In this document: one piece after another, positions 25,781 to 34,067 of the stretch
How the letters are laid out: each line of letters starts with the position of its first letter
Numbering within the stretch: the first letter of the stretch is position 1
Assembly: GCA_963709185.1 (NCBI GenBank)
Contig: CAVPVQ010000023.1
Location: 62,001 to 126,000 of the forward strand
DNA length: 64,000 nucleotides
Source: Roseiarcus sp963709185
GTDB lineage: Bacteria; Pseudomonadota; Alphaproteobacteria; Rhizobiales; Beijerinckiaceae
Reading direction: 5' to 3'
Program-made: the position numbers and the translations under genes
The notes under the pieces: model-generated
What the model saw: only the letters and a program-made list of their open reading frames with translations
Told to the model about the DNA's origin: nothing
Databases searched by the model: none

Positions 25781-26164
25781 ATGTCAAATTTCGCGGTTTT
25801 CGTGCAGCGTTTTGTGACCGGGAGGGCGTTGCGCGTGGTCCGCTTTCTTGCTCCCTTGCTGATCGCCGCGCCGCTCTGGGCGACCGCCGCCGCCTGCCAT
25901 GCGCAAGTCGATCCAATTCGCTCGCCCGCCGATCCCTCGGTCGGCGCGCCCGCGAAGCCGTATTCGGCCAAGAGCGCGCGCAGGAACGCCGCTGCGCCGC
26001 GCAGCGCCAAGCCCGACTCCGAAGAGGCCGACAAGGCGGCGCGTCTCGCCGAGGGGCGCAAGAAATTCTTCGAGCGGTCGATGGGCTTCGACAACGGCGG
26101 GTCCAGCCGCATCACGATCACCAACGACAGCGGCGGCCCGCCGGCGCTCGGCCTCAAGTTCTAG
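25781..26164 (+). CDS. Small secreted hypothetical protein
   Basis: A 127-residue protein with an N-terminal hydrophobic segment (VVRFLAPLLIAAPLWATAAACHAQ) that looks like a signal peptide, preceded by a basic stretch. The rest is hydrophilic, Ala/Lys/Arg-rich, with a short C-terminal module (RKKFFERSMGFDNGG, then ITITNDSGGPPALGLKF). I recognise no family. It starts 18 bp after pmtA and may share its transcript. Codon use is like its neighbours. Confidence 0.6.
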   Translation: MSNFAVFVQRFVTGRALRVVRFLAPLLIAAPLWATAAACHAQVDPIRSPADPSVGAPAKPYSAKSARRNAAAPRSAKPDSEEADKAARLAEGRKKFFERSMGFDNGGSSRITITNDSGGPPALGLKF

Positions 26165-26388
26165 TTCTCGCGTGACTGGCGGCGCGTCGCCTGTCGTCGC
26201 CTCCTCTGCAACCGGCGACGCAGACTCCGGCCCGGCGGTCGACCGGCCGGGCCGAATGAACGGCTGACGCCGGCGTTTGCGTGGACGCGCTTGCGCCGCC
26301 GGGGTCGCGCCATGATATAGAGAGCGCGGACCGGGCCGCGCATAGGCGCCCCCGGCGCAGTGATCCCCCTATTTGTAAAGAACTTCAA

Positions 26389-28737
26389 TTGTCCAAAAGA
26401 ATTGCAACCGCGCGTTCCGTTCGCGCCAAACCGGCGCGCGCTCAACGGCCGGCGGGCGCCGCGCCATCGCGTGAAGAACTCCTCGGCTACCTCGGCGGCC
26501 AACCGGCGCCCGACGGCGCCAAGCCGCCCGCGCGCATCACCAAGCGCGAGATCGCGCGCGCCTTCGGCGTCCAGGGCGAAAGCAAAACCGAGCTCAAACG
26601 GCTGATCAAAGACCTCGAGGCCGACGGCGCCATCAAGCGTGGCCGCAAGACCCTCCACCCACAAGGCCGCCTGCCGGCGCTCGCGGTCGCCGACATTGTC
26701 GAACGCGACCGCGACGGCGAGTTGATCGCACGGCCGACCGAATGGAGCGAGGGCGGCGAAGCCCCGCGCATCCTCATTCGCCGCGCCCGCGGCAAACGCG
26801 ACAATGATCTTGCGCCGAGTCCTGGCGCTCGAGTATTGCTGCGCATCGAATTCGACGCCGACGCATCGCCGGGCGAGCCGCCCTACAGCGGACGCGTCGT
26901 CAAGATTATCGACAAGGCCAAAGCGCGCATGCTCGGCGTCTATCGCCGGCTGGAGGGCGGCGGCGGACGCGCCCTGCCGGTCGACAAGCGCGGCGCCGCG
27001 CGCGAAATCCTGGTGCCGGCGGGGATGGCGGGAGAGGCCAACGAGGGTGACCTCGTTGCGCTCGAAATGCTGCGCGAGGGCCGCTTCGGGCTGCCTGCCG
27101 CCCGCGTCGTCGAGCGCCTCGGTTCGCTCAAATCGGAGAAAGCGATCAGTTTGATCGCGCTGGCGACCCACCAAATCCCTTACGTCTTTTCCGATGCGGC
27201 GCTCGCCGAAGCCGCGCGCGCGCGCCCGGCCGGCATGGATCATCGCGAGGACTGGCGCGACCTGCCGCTCGTCACCATCGATCCGCCGGACGCCAAGGAC
27301 CATGACGACGCCGTCCATGCGGCGCCCGACGCCGACTCGGCCAACGCCGGCGGCTTTGTGCTGACGGTGGCGATCGCCGACGTCGCGCACTACGTCCGTC
27401 CCGGGTCCTCGCTCGACAGGGATGCGCTCGAACGCGGAAATTCGGTCTATTTCCCTGATCGGGTCGTCCCGATGCTGCCCGAGCGCATTTCCAACGACCT
27501 GTGTTCGCTGCGCGCCGGCGAGGACCGGCCGGCGCTCGCCGCGCGCATGGTGATCGGGCCTGACGGCCGCAAGCTCCGGCATTCCTTCCATCGCCTCATG
27601 ATGCGCTCGCACGCCAAGCTCAGCTACGCGCAGGCGCAAAGCGCGATCGACGGCGCGGCCGACGAGGCGACCGCGCCTCTGCTGGAATCGGTGCTGAAGC
27701 CGCTCTATGCAGCCTATGAAGCGCTCAAGATTGAACGTGAACAGCGCAGCCCGCTCGATCTCGACCTGCCCGAACGGAAGTTGGTTCTCAACGCCGACGG
27801 TTCCCTCCAGGGCGTGCGCTGGCCCGAACGACTCGAAGCGCATCGGCTGATCGAAGAATTCATGATCCTCGCCAATGTCGCGGCGGCCGAGTCGTTGGAG
27901 AGCGCGAACGCCCGGTTGATCTATCGCGCGCACGACGCGCCGACGCTCGAAAAACTGCGGGATCTCAGCGATTTTCTCGCCAGCATCGGCGTCAAATTCG
28001 CCAAGGGCGAGCAGGTGCGCCCCTCCCATTTCAATCGAATCCTCGGGCGGGTGAAGGGCCAGGCGTCCGAGTCGCTGGTCAATGAGGTCGTGCTGCGCTC
28101 GCAAGCGCAGGCCGAATACACCCCTGAGAACTACGGCCATTTCGGCCTGAACTTGCGGCGCTACGCGCATTTCACCTCGCCCATTCGCCGCTACGCCGAT
28201 CTCATCGTTCATCGCGCGCTGATCCGCGCATTGAAGCTCGGGCCGGACGGGCTCCCGGACATGCGGGCGAACGATCTGGCCGACATCGCCCAGCGCATTT
28301 CAGCCGCCGAGCGGCGGGCGATGGCGGCCGAACGCGAAACCGCCGACCGCCTCATCGCCGCCCACATGAGCGAGCATATCGGCGCCAGCTTCGAAGCGCG
28401 GATCGCCGGCGTCACGCGGGTCGGACTGTTTGTTCGTCTGACTCAAACGGGGGCTGACGGCTTTATCCCCGCCGCGACGTTGGGCGCTGAGTATTTTCGC
28501 TTCGAGGAGGGCTCGCGCGCGCTTGTCGGGACGCGCACCGGCGAGACGTTTCGACTCGGCGACAAGGTCGAGGTGAAGCTGGTGGAGGCGGCCCCCTTCG
28601 CCGGCGCGCTGCGTTTCGAAATGCTCTCGCAAGGGGAGCAGAGAAACCGCGGCGCCAGGACTTCCAAAGGGGAGTTCAAGGATGGCGCGGGCCGCGCGGG
28701 CAAAGCCGTCGCGCACAGCAAGAAAGGAAGACGATGA
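26389..28737 (+). CDS. rnr: Ribonuclease R
   Basis: RNase R is a 3'-5' exoribonuclease that degrades structured RNA. An N-terminal winged-helix region precedes the cold-shock domains, the RNB catalytic domain with its Asp cluster (TIDPPDAKDHDDAVHA) and RPGSSLDRDALERGNSVYFPD, then a C-terminal S1 domain (EARIAGVTRVGLFVRL) and a basic tail. The start is uncertain: the TTG at 26389 gives 782 residues and fits usual lengths, while an in-frame GTG at 26281 has no ribosome-binding site. The stop overlaps the start of the DUF983 gene, so they are co-transcribed. Confidence 0.93.
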   Translation: MSKRIATARSVRAKPARAQRPAGAAPSREELLGYLGGQPAPDGAKPPARITKREIARAFGVQGESKTELKRLIKDLEADGAIKRGRKTLHPQGRLPALAVADIVERDRDGELIARPTEWSEGGEAPRILIRRARGKRDNDLAPSPGARVLLRIEFDADASPGEPPYSGRVVKIIDKAKARMLGVYRRLEGGGGRALPVDKRGAAREILVPAGMAGEANEGDLVALEMLREGRFGLPAARVVERLGSLKSEKAISLIALATHQIPYVFSDAALAEAARARPAGMDHREDWRDLPLVTIDPPDAKDHDDAVHAAPDADSANAGGFVLTVAIADVAHYVRPGSSLDRDALERGNSVYFPDRVVPMLPERISNDLCSLRAGEDRPALAARMVIGPDGRKLRHSFHRLMMRSHAKLSYAQAQSAIDGAADEATAPLLESVLKPLYAAYEALKIEREQRSPLDLDLPERKLVLNADGSLQGVRWPERLEAHRLIEEFMILANVAAAESLESANARLIYRAHDAPTLEKLRDLSDFLASIGVKFAKGEQVRPSHFNRILGRVKGQASESLVNEVVLRSQAQAEYTPENYGHFGLNLRRYAHFTSPIRRYADLIVHRALIRALKLGPDGLPDMRANDLADIAQRISAAERRAMAAERETADRLIAAHMSEHIGASFEARIAGVTRVGLFVRLTQTGADGFIPAATLGAEYFRFEEGSRALVGTRTGETFRLGDKVEVKLVEAAPFAGALRFEMLSQGEQRNRGARTSKGEFKDGAGRAGKAVAHSKKGRR

Positions 28738-29156
28738 TGTCGATGGGCGCCCAGGCCTATGGGCGAAGCGCCGCGGGCGAGCGCTCCCTCGGGCTCGCGA
28801 TGCGGCGCGGATTTCTCTGCCGCTGCCCGAATTGCGGCAAGGGCCGCTTGTTTCGCGCCTATCTGAAAGTCGTCGACGCGTGCGCCGTTTGCGGCGAGGA
28901 TCTGCATCATCAGCGCGCCGACGACGCGCCGCCCTATATCACGATGCTGGTGGTCGGCCATATCGTCGTGGGGGGCGTGCTCGCGGCCGAAGAACTGTGG
29001 CCGCACTCGCCGATGTGGCTTGGCGCAATCGCCTGGAGCCTGCTGGCGCTGGTCCTCTCCCTGCTTCTTCTGCCCCGCGTCAAGGGCGCGCTGGTCGGCT
29101 ATCAGTGGGCGCTGCGCATGCACGGCTTCGGCGGTGCCGAAGAGGATGCGCCTTGA
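28734..29156 (+). CDS. DUF983 membrane protein with zinc-ribbon-like cysteines
   Basis: A 140-residue protein. C31, C34, C50 and C53 (CPNCGKGRLF, CAVCGED) form a zinc-ribbon-like motif, followed by two hydrophobic helices (ITMLVVGHIVVGGVLAAEE and the WSLLALVLSLLLLPRVKG region). This is the DUF983 layout; the function is unknown. The ATG overlaps the rnr stop and its own stop overlaps the Nudix start, making a three-gene translationally coupled set. Confidence 0.9.
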   Translation: MMSMGAQAYGRSAAGERSLGLAMRRGFLCRCPNCGKGRLFRAYLKVVDACAVCGEDLHHQRADDAPPYITMLVVGHIVVGGVLAAEELWPHSPMWLGAIAWSLLALVLSLLLLPRVKGALVGYQWALRMHGFGGAEEDAP

Positions 29157-29902
29157 GCGACGCCGTTCCATCGGAACTGGCGGACGCGCTGCGCGGCGAA
29201 GCGCGTTTGCGCAAATCGCCCCACGTGCGGCCGCGCGACGCGGCGACGCTGATCCTGCTCGATCATTCCGGCGGCGCCACGCGCGTGCTGCTGGGGCGGC
29301 GCCACGCTGCACAGAAATTCATGCCAGGCAAATTCGTCTTCCCCGGTGGGCGCGTCGAGCCGGGCGACCGGCGCATGAACGCGGCCGGTGCGCTCGACCC
29401 GGTGGTCGAGGAAAAGCTCAACGCGCGAACGAGACGCCCCTCGCCGGGCTTTGCGCGCGCGCTGGCGCTGGCCGCCATCCGCGAGACGTTCGAGGAAACC
29501 GGCCTGGCGCTCGGCGTCGCGGCCTATGGCGCGCCGCCGAACCCCCCGGCGGGCGTATGGGCGCGGTTCGCCGCCGCTGGCGTGTTTCCGGCGCTCGACG
29601 GCCTCGATTTCATCGCGCGCGCGATCACCCCGCCCGGCCGCCCCCGGCGTTTTGATACGCGATTTTTCGTCGCCGACGCCGCGCTGATCGCCCATCGCGC
29701 ACCGGGAATCGTCGGCCCCGACGCCGAACTCGTCGAGCTTGTGTGGACGCCGCTCGGCGATGCGACAAAGCTCGACATGCCGGCCATCACGCGCGTGGTG
29801 CTGGCCGAGTTGGCGAGCGCCGCGCAGGCCGGGATGAACCGCTTTCGCGACCGGCCGTTCTATCATGAACATCACAGACGCTGGTTGCGCGAGGAGCTGT
29901 AG
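29153..29902 (+). CDS. Nudix hydrolase
   Basis: A 249-residue Nudix protein, likely hydrolysing a nucleoside-diphosphate-linked compound; the substrate cannot be predicted. The Nudix box is split by an insertion: GKFVFPGGRVEPGD comes first and LALAAIRETFEETGL follows about 45 residues later, so the metal-binding RExxEE helix is intact. The proposed start is a TTG at 29153 overlapping the DUF983 stop (TTGA), with AGAGGA about 6 nt upstream. Confidence 0.85.
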   Translation: MSDAVPSELADALRGEARLRKSPHVRPRDAATLILLDHSGGATRVLLGRRHAAQKFMPGKFVFPGGRVEPGDRRMNAAGALDPVVEEKLNARTRRPSPGFARALALAAIRETFEETGLALGVAAYGAPPNPPAGVWARFAAAGVFPALDGLDFIARAITPPGRPRRFDTRFFVADAALIAHRAPGIVGPDAELVELVWTPLGDATKLDMPAITRVVLAELASAAQAGMNRFRDRPFYHEHHRRWLREEL

Positions 29903-29929
29903 CGCCCGGAAATGTCGCGGGCTTTGGTG

Positions 29930-30328
29930 CTACGCCGCGCGCAGCGGCGGCGAGAGCCGGCCCGCCAAGGCGATCAGGGCCAGATGATAGCCTTTGGCCG
30001 TGCGCATCGAGCGCTGGTAGCGCGTCATGACGATGTCGAGAAGCTCAACCAGGATTTGCGCGTCGGCCTCGGCGACGTCGTCGATGTCGAGGTGAAATTC
30101 ATCAAGCGCGTCGGCGAGGTCCCAGCGCAACGCGTCGAATTTGACCATGTCGCCGGAAATCAGCGCGCGCCAAGTGCGCGCATGCAGGCGAGCCAACTTC
30201 CACGGCGCCGCCCCGACGCCGATGCGGGCCTGGTAGCCGTCGCGCAACCGGTCGAAAATGACCGGCTCCGACCATTCGAGAAAACCTGAAAGCCCCAGAG
30301 CGGCGTCGGCGTTCAACATGTCCAGCAT
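29930..30328 (-). CDS. Conserved hypothetical protein
   Basis: A 132-residue, mostly helical soluble protein (WDLADALDEFHLDIDD, DAQILVELLDIVMTRYQRS, AKGYHLALIALAGRL). I do not recognise its family. No signal peptide, membrane segment or metal motif is visible. It lies convergent with the Nudix gene and divergent from rpmG. Its amino-acid composition and length are protein-like, which is why I keep it. Confidence 0.55.
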   Translation of the reverse strand: MLDMLNADAALGLSGFLEWSEPVIFDRLRDGYQARIGVGAAPWKLARLHARTWRALISGDMVKFDALRWDLADALDEFHLDIDDVAEADAQILVELLDIVMTRYQRSMRTAKGYHLALIALAGRLSPPLRAA

Positions 30329-30644
30329 CTCACGAGCAATCGCGAACGCTCAACCGAATCGCAGAGTTACTCAATTGATACAATTACGCGAAAATTTTGC
30401 ACAATAGTCAACGGACTTACCCACAGTTATTTCGTCATAAAACCGTCTTTTGGCCACGATGTCGTGTCGGCCGGCCGATCGGGACCGGCCGGCAATCGAG
30501 CAAGCCCGGGCGCGCCTGGCGGCGATTTTCTTGACTTCGCGCTTCGCCCGACTATGGTGCCGGCAAATCGGGGCAGGCGTCGGGCCGGCTCCTCTCGGCG
30601 ATCATCATTGCGCTTCCGGCGCAGCTTGAAACGGACAATTCATC
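30329..30644. other. Intergenic region upstream of rpmG
   Basis: 316 bases with an AT-rich first half (about 30350-30450) and a GC-rich second half. It holds the rpmG promoter (separate entry). One DnaA-box-like 9-mer, TTACCCACA at 30417-30425, occurs alone. No RNA gene was recognised. Confidence 0.5.
30531..30558 (+). promoter_or_regulatory. rpmG: Sigma-70-type promoter of rpmG
   Basis: TTGACT at 30531-30536 and TATGGT at 30553-30558 are 16 bp apart, giving a transcription start near 30565 and an 80-nt leader before rpmG. The position and quality fit a strongly expressed ribosomal protein gene. Confidence 0.6.
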
Positions 30645-30812
30645 ATGGCCAAGGCCGCCTCCATCAAGATCAAGCTGCTGTCGAGCGCCGACACCGGCTT
30701 CTTTTATGTCACCAAGAAGAACGCCCGCACCAAGACGGAGAAGTTCACCTTCACCAAATATGACCCGATCGCGCGCAAGCACGTCGAGTTCAAGGAAACC
30801 AAGATCAAGTGA
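30645..30812 (+). CDS. rpmG: 50S ribosomal protein L33
   Basis: A 55-residue basic protein beginning MAKAASIKIKLLSSADTGFF and ending EFKETKIK, the standard L33 sequence. It lacks the paired CxxC zinc motifs, so it is the zinc-independent form usual in proteobacteria. It is monocistronic, with its own promoter and an intrinsic terminator 45 bp downstream. Confidence 0.97.
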   Translation: MAKAASIKIKLLSSADTGFFYVTKKNARTKTEKFTFTKYDPIARKHVEFKETKIK

Positions 30813-30856
30813 GCGCTCAGCGCTTGTTGCGCTGCGGCATCCGCCTGAACGAACGG

Positions 30857-30882
30857 GGCGCTCCTTGGAGCGCCTTTTTCTT
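30857..30882 (+). terminator. Intrinsic terminator of rpmG
   Basis: GGCGCTCC (30857-30864) pairs with GGAGCGCC (30867-30874), followed by TTTTTCTT. This strong hairpin plus T-run ends the rpmG transcript. Confidence 0.9.
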
Positions 30883-30963
30883 ATCTGGCGGCTGGGATTG
30901 CGGATGTCCTGGAGCTGACGTCACTGAGCCGGCGCGACGCCGAACCATCCGCGGGAGAAACTC

Positions 30964-31254
30964 ATGAAGCCATCCCTTGCGCTTGAGCGGCACCGAGTCG
31001 CGGTGCGCGAACTGGCTGGGCGTTTTCATGCAGTGAACCCGCGAGTTTTTGGCTCGACTCTCCGCGGCGTCGATGAGGACGGCAGCGATCTCGATCTCCT
31101 GGTGGACGCCTTGCCGGGGGCCACGCTTTTCGACCTTGGCGGTCTGCACGCCGAACTCGAAGACCTGCTCGGCGTCCGCGTCGACCTGTTGACGCCAAGC
31201 GATCTGCCGCCAAAGATTCGCCACAAGGTGCTTTCCGAGGCCCGTGCGGTATGA
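30964..31254 (+). CDS. MntA-like minimal nucleotidyltransferase (antitoxin)
   Basis: A 96-residue nucleotidyltransferase with the signature GSTLRGVDEDGSDLDLLVD (30-48): G30-S31, D42 and D44, with the third catalytic Asp at D74 (VRVDLLTP). In MntA/HepT modules this enzyme AMPylates the HEPN toxin partner and so disarms it. GGGAGAAAC lies just before the ATG. Its TGA overlaps the ATG of the HEPN gene (31251-31254). The active-site residues appear complete. Confidence 0.88.
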   Translation: MKPSLALERHRVAVRELAGRFHAVNPRVFGSTLRGVDEDGSDLDLLVDALPGATLFDLGGLHAELEDLLGVRVDLLTPSDLPPKIRHKVLSEARAV

Positions 31255-32216
31255 GTGGGGACAGTCTTCCCAACTATCTCGACCATATGCGGCAGGCGGC
31301 GACCGATGCTCTCGGCTTCATTGAGGGCTTGAGCAAGGACGAATTCATTCGCGACAAACGCAGTCAGCAAGCCGTCGTAATGAGCCTGATCATCATCGGC
31401 GAGGTTGCCGCCAAAGTGATGGATCGACACGCGGGATTCACTGTCCGATTTCCGCAAGTACCTTGGCGAAACATGCGCGGGATGCGCAACCGCATCGCAC
31501 ACGGGTACTTCGCTATCAACCTCGATGTCGTTTGGGACACCGTGCAGACTGCTTTGCCGGCGTTGCTAAACGAATTGCGCGCCGTCGCAGCGATGCGGCC
31601 GATGACGTCGGCGACTAATTACAGACAAATGGTTGGCGCCCGGTCGAAGGGGGCGACGGCGATGTGGAGATTTGCCTCGACTTCGTCGCCTTATTGCGGC
31701 TCGGCGATCGGATCGGCGGGATCGGCGGGCATCGCGCCGCCCGTCTGGCCGGGACGCACCACGCGATCGGTATGCGCGGGCCTCGGCGCGGGCGACCACG
31801 GCCGGTCCTCCAGCAGCGCGCGGTCGGTCGCGACTTCGAAAGCGCCGTCGCGCCACACGAGCCCCACCGCGCCGGTTCGCGCAAGGCGCCGCTCGTCGAA
31901 TACCTGGCCCGCCTGGCAACCCGCCGGCGCGGTCAGGGCGCTGACGATGATCTCCGCCCGCGCGCAATCCTCCTCGAAAGCCAGGCGGTCTTCGACCAGG
32001 GCGAGCGATTGGCCTTCGGGAAGCGCGCCGACGCAGCCAAGCCGGTCGCATGGGGTTTCATTGTCCCGCGCCTGCGCCGCCTCGCGCCCGTCCCCGTCGG
32101 CCGACAGCCATTGTTCGGCCGCGAAGGCGTTGAAGCGCTTGCCGACCGCCTCGAGGCGCCCGTCGGCGTCGCGCAGCGCAACCTGGTCGCCGCTCGGCGC
32201 GATGATGACATCATAG
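31251..32216 (+). CDS. HepT-like HEPN toxin with an abnormal C-terminal extension
   Basis: Residues 1-112 are a HepT HEPN domain: IRDKRSQQAVVMSLIIIGEVAAK, VPWRNMRGMRNRIAHGYF with the RNase motif R79-x4-H84-x-Y86, and LDVVWDTVQTALPALLNEL. HEPN toxins act as RNases. The normal family end is near residue 115, but no stop is present there and the frame runs on for 200 residues, ending at 32216. The extra part has an arbitrary composition and from 31691 is antisense to comEC. Loss of the native stop is the simplest reading; whether the long form is made is unknown. Confidence 0.7.
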   Translation: MSGDSLPNYLDHMRQAATDALGFIEGLSKDEFIRDKRSQQAVVMSLIIIGEVAAKVMDRHAGFTVRFPQVPWRNMRGMRNRIAHGYFAINLDVVWDTVQTALPALLNELRAVAAMRPMTSATNYRQMVGARSKGATAMWRFASTSSPYCGSAIGSAGSAGIAPPVWPGRTTRSVCAGLGAGDHGRSSSSARSVATSKAPSRHTSPTAPVRARRRSSNTWPAWQPAGAVRALTMISARAQSSSKARRSSTRASDWPSGSAPTQPSRSHGVSLSRACAASRPSPSADSHCSAAKALKRLPTASRRPSASRSATWSPLGAMMTS

Positions 32217-33949
32217 CGCGGACCGTTGGCGGCGCCGATCAGGCCGATCAGCGCGAGGGGAAGCGCGGTGGCGCGCAACAGCCAGCTTCGCCAGATTAGC
32301 AGGGACGCCACAGCGAGACTGAGAAAGGGCAGCGCGTAAGGGGCGAAAGCGCGCACATGCAGGGTCGAGCCCGGCGCGTCGGCGATGAACCGCGCGGCCC
32401 ACAGAATGAACCTTATTCCGGCCCCGACATAGAGCCATACCGGCGCGTCGAGGCCAAGCGGGTACAGCGCCGTTCCGATCAGCGCGCCGGGCACCGCGAA
32501 GAATTCGATCACCGTCAGCGTCAGCGGATTGCCGATCAGCACATAGGGGCTGAGGTCGTGGAAATGGTAAGCCATGAACGACGCGGTGGCGGACGTTGCG
32601 AACAGGGTGGCGACGACCAGGCCCAAAGGCTTGTCGACCAGATGAAGCAGAGCGCCGCCGCGCTTGGGCTCGCGCGGGGTCGGGACGAACGGATCGCCGG
32701 ACGTCTCGGCGCGCGCGATGCGCGCCTCGAGGACGGCGACCAGCGCGCCGACCGCGGCGAATGACAGTTGAAAGCTCACGCCGAGGACCGCCTCGGGCTC
32801 CAATGCAACGACCGTCAGCACGGCGAGGCCAAGATTGCGCATCGTCAGGGCGCGACGATCGACGATCACCGCGCCCAGAACGATGATGGTCATGATCAGC
32901 GCGCGCTCGGTGCCAACGCGCGAGCCCGTGCAAAGGTCGTAGGCGATCGCGCCGAACACGGCGATCGCCGCGGCCCATTTCTTGATCGGATAACGCAGGG
33001 CGAGTGTGGGCGAGAGCGCGAGGAGCCGCCGCGCCGTCCAGAAGAATATGCCGGCCACCAGCGTCATCTGCACGCCGGAAATCGTGATGATATGGAAGAT
33101 GCCGGCTTCGCGGATGAGGTCTTTCGCGTCGTCGGACAGGAAGTCGCGCTTGCCGGTCACCATCGCCGCGGCGACGGCCCCTTCGTCGCCGCCGATGATC
33201 GCCGCGACGCGCGCGGCGAGCGCGTTGCGGGCGTGATCGATCGCCGCTCCAAAGCGCAAGGCCGCCGGCGCGTCGGTCGGCGGCGGGACCGCCGCGACCG
33301 CGCCGAGGGTCGAGCCGACCGCGCCGATCCCTGCGAAATAGGCGTCGCGCGCAAAATCATAGCCGCCGGGCAGCGACGCATGCGAGGGCGGCAGCAGCCG
33401 CGCGGTCAGCGCGACGTAATCGCCCGCCGCGACGTCGGGTGTCTTGCGCGTGGTCACGCGCACGCGGCGGGGCGCAACGCCGGCCGGCATGTCGCCGGCG
33501 TCCTCGACGCGCAGAATGAACCGCGCGCCGACCCGGCGGATATCCATCTCCTCGATGAAGCCCCGCAGCTTGACGACGCGAACATGGTCGAGCACCGGCG
33601 CCCCGACGCGCGCGGTGCGCAGGCCCATCGACAGAAACCCGGCGCAAACCGCGCACGCGCCCACGAGAAGCGCAAACGGCAGGCGTCGACGACGCGAAGC
33701 GAAGGCGAGCGCGCCGAACGCCAGCGTCAGCAGCGCCGGCAGCCACAGCACGGGCTCGCGGTCGGCCGACATGTTGAGGCAGACGCCGCCGATCGCGGCG
33801 ACCGGGACCCACAGAAAAAGCCGGCGCTCCTCGACTTCCCTGGCGATGGCGCGCGAAAGCATCGCGCGAAGATCGGGCGCCAGGGCCAGCGCGCTCGCCG
33901 CCCCCGCCGCCGCGCCAGCCAAAACGCCGGTCCGCGCCGAAACTTTCAT
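31691..33949 (-). CDS. comEC: ComEC/Rec2-type DNA uptake channel protein
   Basis: ComEC moves single-stranded DNA across the inner membrane during transformation. The 752-residue protein has an N-terminal soluble OB-like region (VRVVKLRGFIEE to YVALTARLLPP) between membrane helices, then the competence domain with about ten helices, including the conserved GIFHIITISGVQMTLVAG and RVGTERALIM segments. The C-terminal 160 residues stand where other ComECs have a metallo-beta-lactamase domain, but they lack HxHxDH, as is usual in alphaproteobacteria. ATG 33949 is chosen because a longer form would overlap gltX. Its 3' end lies under the HepT read-through frame. Confidence 0.92.
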   Translation of the reverse strand: MKVSARTGVLAGAAAGAASALALAPDLRAMLSRAIAREVEERRLFLWVPVAAIGGVCLNMSADREPVLWLPALLTLAFGALAFASRRRRLPFALLVGACAVCAGFLSMGLRTARVGAPVLDHVRVVKLRGFIEEMDIRRVGARFILRVEDAGDMPAGVAPRRVRVTTRKTPDVAAGDYVALTARLLPPSHASLPGGYDFARDAYFAGIGAVGSTLGAVAAVPPPTDAPAALRFGAAIDHARNALAARVAAIIGGDEGAVAAAMVTGKRDFLSDDAKDLIREAGIFHIITISGVQMTLVAGIFFWTARRLLALSPTLALRYPIKKWAAAIAVFGAIAYDLCTGSRVGTERALIMTIIVLGAVIVDRRALTMRNLGLAVLTVVALEPEAVLGVSFQLSFAAVGALVAVLEARIARAETSGDPFVPTPREPKRGGALLHLVDKPLGLVVATLFATSATASFMAYHFHDLSPYVLIGNPLTLTVIEFFAVPGALIGTALYPLGLDAPVWLYVGAGIRFILWAARFIADAPGSTLHVRAFAPYALPFLSLAVASLLIWRSWLLRATALPLALIGLIGAANGPRYDVIIAPSGDQVALRDADGRLEAVGKRFNAFAAEQWLSADGDGREAAQARDNETPCDRLGCVGALPEGQSLALVEDRLAFEEDCARAEIIVSALTAPAGCQAGQVFDERRLARTGAVGLVWRDGAFEVATDRALLEDRPWSPAPRPAHTDRVVRPGQTGGAMPADPADPIAEPQ

Positions 33950-34067
33950 GCGCCCGCCCCTTTGGCGCCGCGATCCCCTATGATACAGGGGCTCGCGGGG
34001 CTGGCTAGGGGCCGAGCCGCGCAGATTTTCGCGCTGCTTTCCTTTGATCGTGGGACCGGTTCCGCTG

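Noticed and set aside
30417..30425. DnaA-box-like TTACCCACA in an AT-rich stretch, considered as part of a replication origin
   Set aside because: Only one imperfect box was found and none of the usual origin-neighbour genes is present.
31600..32216. HepT C-terminal extension considered as a genuine second domain
   Set aside because: Most of it is antisense to comEC and has no recognisable fold or motif, so read-through after stop loss is more likely; the frame is still listed because no earlier stop exists.
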